Shown piece after piece: positions 1 to 6,891 of a stretch of DNA of 16,115 bases. The notes under the pieces were generated by a model, which ran no database searches, was not told the origin of the DNA, and saw nothing but the letters and a program-made list of their open reading frames with translations. Numbering within the stretch: position 1 is the first letter of the stretch; every line of letters begins with the position of its first letter. Origin of the DNA: DASXMX01 sp036794395 (GTDB lineage Bacteria; Planctomycetota; Phycisphaerae; Tepidisphaerales; Tepidisphaeraceae); the NCBI GenBank assembly GCA_036794395.1, contig DAIRGS010000165.1, positions 1 through 16,115 of the forward strand. Direction: 5' to 3'. Made by a program: the position numbers and the translations under genes.

Positions 1-12
1 TTAGAAAGCCGT

Positions 13-59
13 GCCACTTAAATGCAATGGCGCCGAATCGCGCACGGTCATTTAGTGGC
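13..59 (-). terminator. Candidate hairpin terminator downstream of gyrB
   Basis: An imperfect inverted repeat pairs 13-24 with 49-59: six pairs (GCCACT/AGTGGC), one bulged base, then five more pairs (AAATG/CATTT). On the minus strand it starts 12 bases after the gyrB stop codon, and the descending arm is followed by a short T-containing run (GGCTTTCT). The position suits a transcription end, but the loop is long (24 bases) and the U tract weak, so a structured 3' end is an alternative. Confidence 0.35.
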
Positions 60-71
60 TGCTTCGACGTT

Positions 72-2687
72 CTACACGTCCAGATTCTTCACCTCTAGCG
101 CGTGATCCTCGATGAACTGGCGGCGGCGCTCTACGTCTTCGCCCATCAGGACGCTGAACATGCGTTCGGCTTCGGCGGCTTCCTGCATGGTGACTCTAAA
201 GAGGATGCGGACGTTGGGGTCGAGGGTGGTTTCCCAGAGCTGTTCGCTGTTCATTTCACCCAGGCCTTTGAAGCGTTTGACCTCCATGCCGGACTTGCCG
301 ATTCGGTGAATCTCGGGGAGGACCTGGGCGACGCCAGCGACATCGTGGACTTTGTCTTCGCTGATCAGGGCGTATTTGGTGGCGAGCTTTTCGCCGCTGA
401 CGGATTCTTCCTGGGTAAGGAAATAATCGTCGATCGAGAGGCCGTGGCCTTCGAGCTGGGAGAAGACTTTCTCCATGTCGCGGACTTCGTGAAGCTCCTG
501 GTTTTTCTGGAGGCGGCGGAGGGGATCTTGCTTGCCATTGCCGTTTCCATTGGACGATGGCGGGACTAGGGCGAGGCCGCCAGGGGCAGGAGCCGCAGCA
601 CCGTCGCCCATTTCAGGGTCATCAACGAAGAGTTTGTTGTCGCGCAGGAAGGCATCGCGTTGATCGGAGGCGTGAAAGAATTGCTCTTCACCTTCGACGA
701 CGACGCGGTAGAGCGGGAGCCGGCCGGCGGAATCGCGCTTGGCGAGGAACTCGGCGAAGTCAATGCCGCGGCGTTGCACGACGCGGACGAGTTCTTCCAG
801 ACGGTTGAGGAGATCGACGACCTTGCGCAGCTCGTCGCCCTTGAGGCGGCGGGCTTCGGCATTGGTGTCGGTGTCGCGGATGCTTAGCTCGGTGTTCTCC
901 AGACCCAGTTCCGTGAGGGTTTGGCGCATCTTGCGCTCGTTGAGCACGTACTCGCTTTTTTTGCGGCGGGTGACCTGATAGAGCGGGGGCTGCGCGACGT
1001 AGACGCGGCCGCCGCGAATGAGTTCCTGCATGTGGCGGAAGAAGAAGGTGAGCAGGAGCGTGCGGATGTGGCTGCCGTCGACGTCAGCGTCGGTCATGAT
1101 GATGATCTTGCCGTACCGGCGCTTTTCCATGTTGAAATCGTCGCGGATGCCGCAGCCCAGGGCGCTGATGATCGTTCGAATTTCCTCATGGCCCAAGATC
1201 TTGACCAGGTTGGCTTTCTCGACGTTGAGGAGCTTACCGCGGAGGGCCAGAATGGCCTGCACGTTTGAATCGCGGCCCTGCTTAGCCGAACCACCGGCGG
1301 AATCACCTTCGACCAGGAATATCTCGGTGTCCTCGTTGGACTTGCTTCGGCAGTCGGCCAGTTTGCCGGGCAAGCTGGTGCCTTCGAGCGAATTTTTCCG
1401 ACGAGTAAGCTCGCGGGCCTTGCGGGCGGCCTCGCGGGCCTCGGCGGCCATCATGCCTTTTTCGAAAATCGCTTTGGCTTCCTTGGGATTCTCCTCAAAG
1501 TAACTGCCGAGCCTTTCGTTGACGGCTGATTGAACAAAGGATTCGACCTCGGTGTTCAGCAGCTTGTCCTTGGTCTGACTTTCGAACTGAGGCTCGGGGA
1601 TTTTGACGCTGATGACTGCAACCAGACCCTCGCGGACATCGTCGCCGCTGGGACGGACGTCTTTCATCAGCTTAGCGGCCTCGGCGTAGCGGTTGATCGT
1701 GCCGGTGAGGGCGGTTTTGAAGCCGCTGAGATGCGTGCCGCCATCGTGGTTATTGATGTTGTTGGCGAAGGCCAGGATCGTTTCGTTGTAGCCGTCGTTG
1801 TACTGAAGCGCGACTTCGACAACGAGCCTCTGCTGAGGGTCTTCCTTGGTGAAGCTCACAACAGAAGTGACTGGGGTTTTACCTTCGTTGAGCAGGGCGA
1901 CGTATTCGGTGAGGCCGTGCTCGTACTTGAAAACGTCGCGCTTGCCGACGCGCTCGTCTTCATAAACGATTTCGACGCCGGCGTTAAGAAACGCCAGTTC
2001 GCGCAGGCGGTTGAGGAGGGTTTCGTGGTTGAAGTTGATCTCGGGGAAGAGGGTGTCATCGGGTTTGAAGCTTACCTTTGTGCCGGTCTTATTTGTCGTA
2101 CCGATGGGCTTGAGATCGGAGCTTTTGATACCACGTTGGAATTCCATCTGATGGACGGCCCCGTCGCGGGAGACAGAGATTTCCATCCATTCGCTGACGA
2201 AGTTGACGACCGATGCGCCTACGCCATGAAGCCCGCCGGAGGTTTTGTAGGCGGAAGCGTCGTTGTGCTCGAATTTTCCACCGGCGCCCAAGGTGGAGAA
2301 GACGACTTCGACAGTTGGGATGCCTTCGGTGGGGTGAATGCCGACGGGGATGCCGCGGCCATCGTCGACGACCGTGCAGGAGCCATCGGCATTAATTTTG
2401 ACGAGAATGCTTTTAGAATAGCCGGCCAAGGCCTCGTCGATGGAGTTATCGACGATTTCGTAGACGAGGTGATGAAGCCCGCGTGGGTTGTATCCGCCGA
2501 TGTACATACCGGGGCGGGTGCGGACGTGTTCCACATCGTTGAGGACGCGGATCATGCCTTCGTTGTATTCGGCCGGAACGGGAGAGCTGGGCACGGGAAC
2601 GATGGGCAAGGGTGCAACGGGCGCAGAGGCGGCCGGAGACGTGGGACTTGCGGGGACACTGCTCGGCTGACGCTCCTGCTCACTCAT
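72..2687 (-). CDS. gyrB: DNA gyrase subunit B
   Basis: ATPase subunit of the type IIA topoisomerase that introduces negative supercoils with GyrA in the cytoplasm. The 871-residue product shows the GHKL ATPase domain (about 45-260: EIVDNSIDEA with E77 and N81, DDGRGIP at 108-114, GGLHGVGASVVN at 151-162), the transducer with the QTK loop at 371-373, and the TOPRIM domain (EGDSAGG with E460; DADVDG with acidic residues 533, 535 and 537). The C-terminal block FKGLGEMN is at 806-813. It is a long-form GyrB: about 220 residues lie between the TOPRIM core and FKGLGEM, containing an Ala/Pro and Asn-Gly rich linker at about 693-720. The first 40 residues are a Pro/Ser/Ala-rich extension. The start is supported by AGGAG five bases upstream. 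No gyrA is in the window. The family call is certain. GyrB rather than ParE is supported by the long insert. Confidence 0.97.
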   Translation of the reverse strand: MSEQERQPSSVPASPTSPAASAPVAPLPIVPVPSSPVPAEYNEGMIRVLNDVEHVRTRPGMYIGGYNPRGLHHLVYEIVDNSIDEALAGYSKSILVKINADGSCTVVDDGRGIPVGIHPTEGIPTVEVVFSTLGAGGKFEHNDASAYKTSGGLHGVGASVVNFVSEWMEISVSRDGAVHQMEFQRGIKSSDLKPIGTTNKTGTKVSFKPDDTLFPEINFNHETLLNRLRELAFLNAGVEIVYEDERVGKRDVFKYEHGLTEYVALLNEGKTPVTSVVSFTKEDPQQRLVVEVALQYNDGYNETILAFANNINNHDGGTHLSGFKTALTGTINRYAEAAKLMKDVRPSGDDVREGLVAVISVKIPEPQFESQTKDKLLNTEVESFVQSAVNERLGSYFEENPKEAKAIFEKGMMAAEAREAARKARELTRRKNSLEGTSLPGKLADCRSKSNEDTEIFLVEGDSAGGSAKQGRDSNVQAILALRGKLLNVEKANLVKILGHEEIRTIISALGCGIRDDFNMEKRRYGKIIIMTDADVDGSHIRTLLLTFFFRHMQELIRGGRVYVAQPPLYQVTRRKKSEYVLNERKMRQTLTELGLENTELSIRDTDTNAEARRLKGDELRKVVDLLNRLEELVRVVQRRGIDFAEFLAKRDSAGRLPLYRVVVEGEEQFFHASDQRDAFLRDNKLFVDDPEMGDGAAAPAPGGLALVPPSSNGNGNGKQDPLRRLQKNQELHEVRDMEKVFSQLEGHGLSIDDYFLTQEESVSGEKLATKYALISEDKVHDVAGVAQVLPEIHRIGKSGMEVKRFKGLGEMNSEQLWETTLDPNVRILFRVTMQEAAEAERMFSVLMGEDVERRRQFIEDHALEVKNLDV

Positions 2688-2794
2688 GAATTCTCCTTAA
2701 ACGACCGTATCTCGGCATCCGTGACGCGCTTTGCCAACGCAATGATCTGGGATCTATTCCGCCCCGCCGGCTGCATATCCGGCAGACTATTCAT
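2684..2794 (-). CDS. Possible 36-aa upstream ORF overlapping gyrB start
   Basis: An ATG at 2794 opens a 36-codon frame that ends in TGA at 2686-2684, so its stop shares the ATGA overlap with the gyrB ATG. The last half (QIIALAKRVTDAEIRSFKEN) could form an amphipathic helix. I recognise no family. No Shine-Dalgarno sequence precedes the ATG, and the frame stays open without an ATG back to a stop near 2875, so the start is unsure. The exact stop/start overlap suggests translational coupling to gyrB. A chance open frame of this length is also quite possible. Confidence 0.25.
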   Translation of the reverse strand: MNSLPDMQPAGRNRSQIIALAKRVTDAEIRSFKENS

Positions 2795-2942
2795 TATCGC
2801 AAAAACAGCTTGATTTCCTACGGTTCTCCGCTGCCTCGAATGATTCGCCAGAGACGTGAAAAGCGGGGTTCAAACTGATGACTTTCTCGCCATTTGCCTG
2901 GGCTGTCGTGGACTGACCGTTCAACTTATTTTTGATCAACCT

Positions 2943-2971
2943 ATTGTACGCTTGCGGCACGCGTTTTTGAA
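2943..2971 (-). promoter_or_regulatory. Candidate sigma-70-type promoter for gyrB
   Basis: Read on the minus strand, TTCAAA (2971-2966) and TACAAT (2948-2943) are separated by 17 bases, a fair match to -35/-10 consensus. Transcription would start near 2936, leaving a leader of about 250 bases before gyrB that includes the possible upstream ORF. It sits in the divergent intergenic region with the plus-strand pterin-synthase gene. Prediction by eye only. Confidence 0.3.
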
Positions 2972-3022
2972 GGGGAACAGCAGGGGAATCGCACGAGTTT
3001 TTTAATCGGGCGCGCGGGGCTC

Positions 3023-3028
3023 TATAAT
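3023..3028 (+). promoter_or_regulatory. TATAAT -10 box, likely leaderless start
   Basis: A perfect TATAAT ends six bases before the ATG at 3035. A start site seven bases after the box would fall on the A of that ATG, so the mRNA would have no leader. This agrees with the absence of any Shine-Dalgarno sequence between box and ATG. The -35 region (about 3000-3005, T-rich) matches poorly. Confidence 0.5.
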
Positions 3029-3034
3029 CGCGGC

Positions 3035-3826
3035 ATGCACCGTTTGACGCGAGAAGTTCGCTTCGCAATTAATGGGCTGGACGATCCCCTGTTAAAGCAG
3101 AAGCCGATCAACGGGCATGGGGGATTCCCGTCTCAAGTGGGATATGGGCCGTTCCTGTCGCTGGAAGTGACACTGTCGGGTCCGATCGACCCGGTGAGCA
3201 GCTACCTGGTCAATATCAAGCAGATTGATGCAACCGTCCGGCAGCGTGCGATCCCGGTGGTGGCGCGGGCTGTTCTCGGCGAAGCAGGGCTCGCGCCGGC
3301 ACGGCTTCTGGGGAGGCTCCACGATCTGCTGTACGCGTGGCCGCCGCTCACGCTCGAAGAGTTGGCGCTGAATGTGAGCCCGTTTCTGTGTTATTCGATT
3401 CGCGCATCGGAGAGGCCCATGATCCGCTTGAGTCAGAAGTTTGAGTTTTCCGCCACGCACCGGCTGCACAACCCCAAGGCAACCGATGCCGAGAATGGCC
3501 GGATCTTCGGCAAATGCAATAACCCTCACGGGCACGGACACAATTATGAGCTTCAGGTGACGCTAAAGGGTGAGCCGGATGAGAACGGGTTGCTGATTGA
3601 GGTGCCGGAGATGGAGCGGGTTGTAGCGGCAGAGGTGATCGGGAAATTCGATCACAAGAATTTAAATGTCGAGCTTGCGGAGTTTTCGGAATTGATTCCC
3701 ACGGTGGAGAATATCGCCATGGTGATTTACCGAATGCTGAAGCCGGCATTCGCGGGGACGCGGGCGGGGTTGGCGTCGGTGACGGTTTGGGAGACGCCGA
3801 AGACATGGTGTGAGTATGAGGAATGA
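3035..3826 (+). CDS. 6-pyruvoyl-tetrahydropterin / 6-carboxytetrahydropterin synthase family, two-domain
   Basis: Zinc enzyme family that converts dihydroneopterin triphosphate to 6-pyruvoyl-tetrahydropterin or, in queuosine synthesis (QueD), to 6-carboxytetrahydropterin. The C-terminal half (about 130-263) has the complete active-site set: zinc ligands H142 in SATHRL and H167/H169 in HGHGHNY, catalytic C161 in GKCNNPHGHGHNY, D206-H207 in FDHKNLN, and E253 in VWETP. This motif set is nearer to the pyruvoyl-type (PTPS) branch than to classical QueD. Residues 1-125 look like a second copy of the fold (FLSLEVTLSGPIDP against YELQVTLKGEPDENG) but lack the Cys and His residues. At 263 residues it is about twice the usual 120-150. 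The start at 3035 is the only ATG that keeps the first domain whole, and it fits the leaderless promoter. No queuosine or folate neighbours are visible, so the pathway is open. Confidence 0.88.
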   Translation: MHRLTREVRFAINGLDDPLLKQKPINGHGGFPSQVGYGPFLSLEVTLSGPIDPVSSYLVNIKQIDATVRQRAIPVVARAVLGEAGLAPARLLGRLHDLLYAWPPLTLEELALNVSPFLCYSIRASERPMIRLSQKFEFSATHRLHNPKATDAENGRIFGKCNNPHGHGHNYELQVTLKGEPDENGLLIEVPEMERVVAAEVIGKFDHKNLNVELAEFSELIPTVENIAMVIYRMLKPAFAGTRAGLASVTVWETPKTWCEYEE

Positions 3827-3908
3827 AACAGGTGAAGGGCGCTGTGGAGTTGCTTTGGGCTTGCCGATGAAAGTCGCTCGTTAAACCCACAACAACACCA
3901 ACCGGCAC

Positions 3909-3928
3909 GCGACCATGGGAACGGTCGC
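3909..3928. other. Short GC hairpin between convergent genes
   Basis: GCGACC (3909-3914) and GGTCGC (3923-3928) can form a six-pair stem with an eight-base loop in the 125-base gap after the pterin-synthase stop. There is no T run on either side, so a termination role is only a guess. Nothing else stands out in this gap. Confidence 0.2.
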
Positions 3929-3951
3929 ATGCGCGGTCTACATGCCAGGCG

Positions 3952-4366
3952 TTATTTGCTTGCGGTTACCTTGATGATCAGGACGAGCTGCTGCTCGTCG
4001 CCGCCCTGGGTTTCGGGTTGGAGGGTCATGCTGCCGGCAATAACCGTCGCGCCTAGGGGCACTCGGATGGTTGTACGCATATCCTGGATAACCCGGCTAA
4101 ACGGTTGGAAGCCCGCGGTTCCGGGGAGCAAGGTGATTTGATTTCCGCCGGGCTGAGTGGTGGCTCCACCGACGATGATGTTGTCGCCCGTGACTTTAGC
4201 CGGATCGCTGAAGGTACTGTACAGCGTCACGACGGCGGAGTGTTGCTCCCAGTTTGATCCGCGAGTTGACTTCAAGTGCAATCCCGCCCTCGACATTGGC
4301 GACATCGGCGGCATATGCAGCGACACCCGTGCTGACGACCGGGCCCGGCCTTGGCCGGGACCGAGA
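3952..4366 (-). pseudogene. Frameshifted C-terminal remnant of a secretin-like (type II/III secretion) protein
   Basis: Two minus-strand frames together read like the end of a planctomycete secretin-like protein. One frame (4366 to about 4240) gives AADVANVEGGIALEVNSRI. A second (about 4250 to the stop at 3952) gives AVVTLYSTFSDP, then RTTIRVPLGATVIAGSMTL and a QQLVLIIKVTASK ending. These correspond to the family pattern of G.VLDV..., RTTV.VPDGGT.LLGG and a short hydrophobic C-terminus. One-base frame change near 4230-4255 joins them, and the first frame is closed upstream by TGA at 4369-4367. The frame with the stop at 3952 can be extended to an ATG at 4428, but that ATG has no ribosome site and lies directly behind a hairpin. 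A truncated, decayed gene is the best reading. An intact small gene of unknown function is the alternative. Confidence 0.4.
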
Positions 4367-4435
4367 TCATACTCTCGCGCGGAAACCCATTTCACCGACG
4401 TCGCTAAGCCCTTGCGGATGCTAACCATAAACGCC

Positions 4436-4466
4436 AGAACCCCGAGAGATCGCCTCTCGGGGTTCT
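4436..4466 (-). terminator. Strong hairpin, likely terminator of tRNA-Asn transcript
   Basis: A perfect 13-pair stem (4436-4448 with 4454-4466, core CCCCGAGAG/CTCTCGGGG) has a five-base loop. It lies 44 bases past the 3' end of tRNA-Asn on the minus strand. The minus-strand tail is GGCGTTTATGG, not a clean U tract. The plus-strand tail is CTTCC-like. It therefore may be bidirectional or Rho-assisted. Confidence 0.55.
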
Positions 4467-4510
4467 TCCGTTGACTGGTCGGCCGCGTTGTTCGGCCACC
4501 TTTTGTCTAA

Positions 4511-4582
4511 CTCGGCAGGTAGGACTCGAACCTACAACCAGCCGGTTAACAGCCGGCTGCTCTACCATTGAGCTACTGCCGA
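4511..4582 (-). tRNA. tRNA-Asn (anticodon GTT)
   Basis: The minus strand folds into a complete cloverleaf: acceptor stem TCGGCAG/CTGCCGA (4582-4576 with 4518-4512), D arm GCTC-AATGGTA-GAGC, anticodon arm GCCGG-CTGTTAA-CCGGC with anticodon GTT, and T arm GTAGG-TTCGAGT-CCTAC. The discriminator base is G at 4511. The CCA end is not encoded, so it must be added by CCA-adding enzyme. Confidence 0.97.
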
Positions 4583-4617
4583 AATTGTCGGTCCCACGGC
4601 GGAACCAATCGCAAGCA

Positions 4618-4646
4618 ATTCTATCACGCGTACGGGTTCGTGTCGG
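4618..4646 (-). promoter_or_regulatory. Candidate promoter of tRNA-Asn
   Basis: On the minus strand CCGACA (4646-4641) and TAGAAT (4623-4618) are spaced by 17 bases, matching -35/-10 consensus at four and five of six positions. The start would be near 4611, about 28 bases before the mature tRNA 5' end, a usual length for a 5' leader removed by RNase P. Confidence 0.4.
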
Positions 4647-4728
4647 GTTCCGGTTCGCGCGGGTTGGTGAATTTATCGGCTTGGAAAGTGGTGTCAAGTT
4701 ACACCCTGATCGAAAGATCCGTCCGAAC

Positions 4729-4764
4729 TTCGATTCAAGCCCGGCGTTTTACTTTCGAATCAAG
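4729..4764. repeat. Near-identical 11-base direct repeats upstream of rimO
   Basis: TTCGATTCAAG at 4729-4739 and TTCGAATCAAG at 4754-4764 differ by one base and are 25 bases apart. They lie 42-77 bases before the rimO start. They could be paired regulator sites or chance. Confidence 0.2.
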
Positions 4765-4805
4765 GGGCGATAACCTACCCGATTCGCTTGTTTTGTGGAG
4801 ATGGA

Positions 4806-6290
4806 ATGGGCTCAAAAGCCCCTGAAATTCAGTCTGTAGCGTTTGTTAGCCTCGGATGTCCCAAAAATCTCGTGGACAGTGAGCGCATGCTCGGCCTGCT
4901 TGCCGGGGATGGGTTGGCCGTCACGTCCGACGCGGCTCAAGCCGACGCGATTGTGGTCAATACCTGCGGATTCCTCGAAGCCTCCAAGACCGAATCACTC
5001 CAAGCCATCCGCGAAGCGCTGGATATGAAGACCCAGGGCAAGTGCAAGCGGGTGGTTGTAGCCGGCTGCCTTGTTCAGCGTCATAAGACCAGCCTCCTGG
5101 CCGAGGTGCCCGGTGTCGATCGGCTGGTTGGGGTGTTTGATCGCGAGCACATCGTTGAGGCCGTCCGCGGGAAGGAAAATCCGCGGCAGGCGCACGGACA
5201 TTATCTAGGAAAATATCACGATCTTTCTCGCGAATTGGCGGAGAAGATTGAGGGGGAGAGAGGGAGAGGGGCTGAGGGGGAGACCAAGCAGACTAAGACG
5301 AATCGGCTGCCCGTGTTTGAAGATGATCGGGCTCGCCTCCGGCTGACACCACGCCATTTTGCATACCTGCGGATCAGTGAGGGCTGCAATCAGGGGTGCG
5401 CATTTTGCACGATTCCGTCGATTCGGGGACCGATGCGATCCAAGCCGCCCGAGCAGATTCTCGCCGAGGCACGCGAGTTGGCGGCCGATGGCGCGGTTGA
5501 ACTGAACCTGATCGGCCAGGATACAACCAGCTACGGCACCGATATTGGCTACGCTCCCGGGCTATCCGGCCTGCTTCGCACGCTGAACAAGAGCCTCAAA
5601 GACGTTCACTGGCTGCGATTGATGTATGCCTATCCATCCTGCTTCACCGATGAAATGATCGACGCGCTGGCCCAGTGCGATCGGGTGGTGAAGTACATCG
5701 ATATGCCCCTCCAGCATATCAATGACGAACTCCTGACAAAGATGAAACGCCGCGTGACGCGGGGTCAGATCGAGACGCTCCTCAGCAAATTACGCGACCG
5801 CGTGCCCGGAATCGCGCTGCGGACGACCTTCATCGCCGGCTCCCCCGGCGAATCCGATGCCCAGCACGCCGAGCTGGTTCAGTTCGTAAAAGACTTCGGC
5901 TTCGACATGATGGGCGTCTTCCCCTATAGCCCCGAGCCCGGCACCCCGATGGGGCGGATGACCGATCAAGTCCCCGACGAGATTAAGCAAAGTCGCGTCG
6001 AAGAACTGATGCTCGTCCAGCAGGAAGTGGCGTTCGCCAGGGCCAAAGCCCAGGTCGGCAACACCATTCAAGTAATGATTGACCGTCCCGCCACCCCCGG
6101 CGAAGAGGGCAGCTACGTCGCACGCTCGCGGTCGCAGGCTCCGGATATTGATTCAGTGGTGTTTGTACACGGGAACCGCCTGCATGCTGGGCAGCTTCTG
6201 GACGTGAAAGTCACCGATTATCAGGCTTATGATCTTGTCGCCCAAGTGCCAAAGAAGCGGGCGAGGAGCCTTGCCGTTGTGAAGGCCTGA
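4806..6290 (+). CDS. rimO: Ribosomal protein S12 methylthiotransferase RimO
   Basis: Radical SAM enzyme that adds a methylthio group to the conserved aspartate of ribosomal protein S12. The 494-residue product starts with the MTTase (UPF0004) domain, whose three cluster cysteines are C18 (SLGCPKNLVDSE), C54 (NTCGF) and C88 (AGCLVQ). The radical SAM motif CNQGCAFC gives C194, C198 and C201, and the C-terminal part from about 430 fits a TRAM domain. SLGCPKNLVDSE is diagnostic for RimO over MiaB. The ATG at 4806 is preferred over one at 4788 because GGAG sits five bases before it. An unusual Gly/Glu/Arg-rich segment (IEGERGRGAEGETKQ, encoded by a purine-only stretch near 5250-5290) lies between the MTTase and radical SAM domains. 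Confidence 0.96.
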   Translation: MGSKAPEIQSVAFVSLGCPKNLVDSERMLGLLAGDGLAVTSDAAQADAIVVNTCGFLEASKTESLQAIREALDMKTQGKCKRVVVAGCLVQRHKTSLLAEVPGVDRLVGVFDREHIVEAVRGKENPRQAHGHYLGKYHDLSRELAEKIEGERGRGAEGETKQTKTNRLPVFEDDRARLRLTPRHFAYLRISEGCNQGCAFCTIPSIRGPMRSKPPEQILAEARELAADGAVELNLIGQDTTSYGTDIGYAPGLSGLLRTLNKSLKDVHWLRLMYAYPSCFTDEMIDALAQCDRVVKYIDMPLQHINDELLTKMKRRVTRGQIETLLSKLRDRVPGIALRTTFIAGSPGESDAQHAELVQFVKDFGFDMMGVFPYSPEPGTPMGRMTDQVPDEIKQSRVEELMLVQQEVAFARAKAQVGNTIQVMIDRPATPGEEGSYVARSRSQAPDIDSVVFVHGNRLHAGQLLDVKVTDYQAYDLVAQVPKKRARSLAVVKA

Positions 6291-6325
6291 TCGTGACATG
6301 GACTTCTAGTCCTTGATTTGGAATC

Positions 6326-6388
6326 GCCAGCTCGCTGGCAATGCGACGGCCTGATTGAATATCAAAACCATGGGCTGGGAAGCCCATG
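6326..6388. repeat. Pair of palindromes between rimO and yidD
   Basis: Two perfect inverted repeats lie in the 123-base gap: GCCAGC-TC-GCTGGC (6326-6339) and CATGGGCT-GGGA-AGCCCATG (6369-6388, eight pairs with a four-base loop). They resemble small REP-like intergenic elements, and the second could also act as an attenuator or as the rimO transcript end, although no T run follows. A single window cannot show whether they are dispersed. Confidence 0.4.
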
Positions 6389-6413
6389 CCACAAAATACC
6401 CAACTCCCAAATC

Positions 6414-6620
6414 GTGCGTGGACTGCTGATCTTTTTCGTGATCCTCTACCGAGCCACCCTTGGCCGGTTTCTCGGTGGGCAGTGTCGCTATCATCCTTCA
6501 TGCAGCCAGTACGCCATTGACGCGATCAATAAATATGGCGCATTGCGCGGCGGATGGAAAGCGGTCAAACGAATTGGCCGCTGTCATCCCTGGGGCGGCC
6601 GGGGTTATGACCCGGCATAG
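6414..6620 (+). CDS. yidD: Membrane protein insertion efficiency factor YidD
   Basis: Small membrane-associated protein that helps YidC insert inner-membrane proteins. The conserved core is clear: YRATLGRFLGGQCRYHPSCS, then YAIDAINKYGALRGGWKAVK and RCHPWGGRGYDP, including the three family cysteines. A hydrophobic amphipathic N-terminus (RGLLIFFVILY) is typical. I chose the GTG at 6414 because it gives 68 residues beginning where the family begins. No good ribosome site precedes it. A TTG at 6318 is in frame but would translate the palindromes. The gene is usually beside rpmH, rnpA and yidC; here it follows rimO alone. Confidence 0.9.
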   Translation: MRGLLIFFVILYRATLGRFLGGQCRYHPSCSQYAIDAINKYGALRGGWKAVKRIGRCHPWGGRGYDPA

Positions 6621-6645
6621 AGCGCGTAATGTACAGGTTCTTTTC

Positions 6646-6891
6646 TCAACCAACCCGAGAGATGGGTTTGCTGCCAAATCCTTGTGAACTGGAATCCGCA
6701 AGTCGCCGTGCCAGATGCGCTTCGGCCGCCGCGAGAAACTCCTCATCCTCGACATCCCACACCGCTTCGGCGATTGGCCCGCGCGCCCATGTTGAAATAT
6801 TCGCCACTAACTGGCCCACGCGCCAATCGGGATAAAGTTCACTCAGAGAAGCCAAAACTCGTGTAAGCCGCAGTTGCTGGTCATTTGTCAT
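6646..6891 (-). CDS. Small acidic protein, possible immunity partner
   Basis: 81 residues without a recognised named domain. Visible features are a helical N-terminus (MTNDQQLRLTRVLASLSELY), the motif PDWRVGQLVANISTWA, and the acidic block VWDVEDEEFLAAAEAHL. I recall similar short proteins (PDWR.GQL..N.A.W, W.VEDE) as uncharacterised proteins in planctomycetes. Its ATG overlaps the stop of the preceding gene by ATGA, which implies translational coupling. The acidity and pairing suggest an immunity or antitoxin protein for its neighbour, but this is inferred from layout only. The stop faces yidD convergently, 25 bases away. Confidence 0.72.
   Translation of the reverse strand: MTNDQQLRLTRVLASLSELYPDWRVGQLVANISTWARGPIAEAVWDVEDEEFLAAAEAHLARRLADSSSQGFGSKPISRVG

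Noticed and set aside
1..51. 16-codon minus-strand frame after gyrB starting at 51 and ending at 1
   Set aside because: Too short, no ribosome site, and it lies inside the hairpin downstream of gyrB.
1530..2813. 427-codon plus-strand frame opposite gyrB
   Set aside because: It is the complement of an unmistakable gyrB, is Asp/Val/Gly-rich as antisense frames of such genes are, and has no ribosome site.
2787..3068. 93-codon minus-strand frame upstream of gyrB
   Set aside because: Composition is not protein-like, it covers both putative promoters, and it shows no similarity to genes usually found before gyrB.
4404..4697. 97-codon minus-strand frame across tRNA-Asn
   Set aside because: It reads through a complete tRNA gene and its hairpin, so it is not coding.
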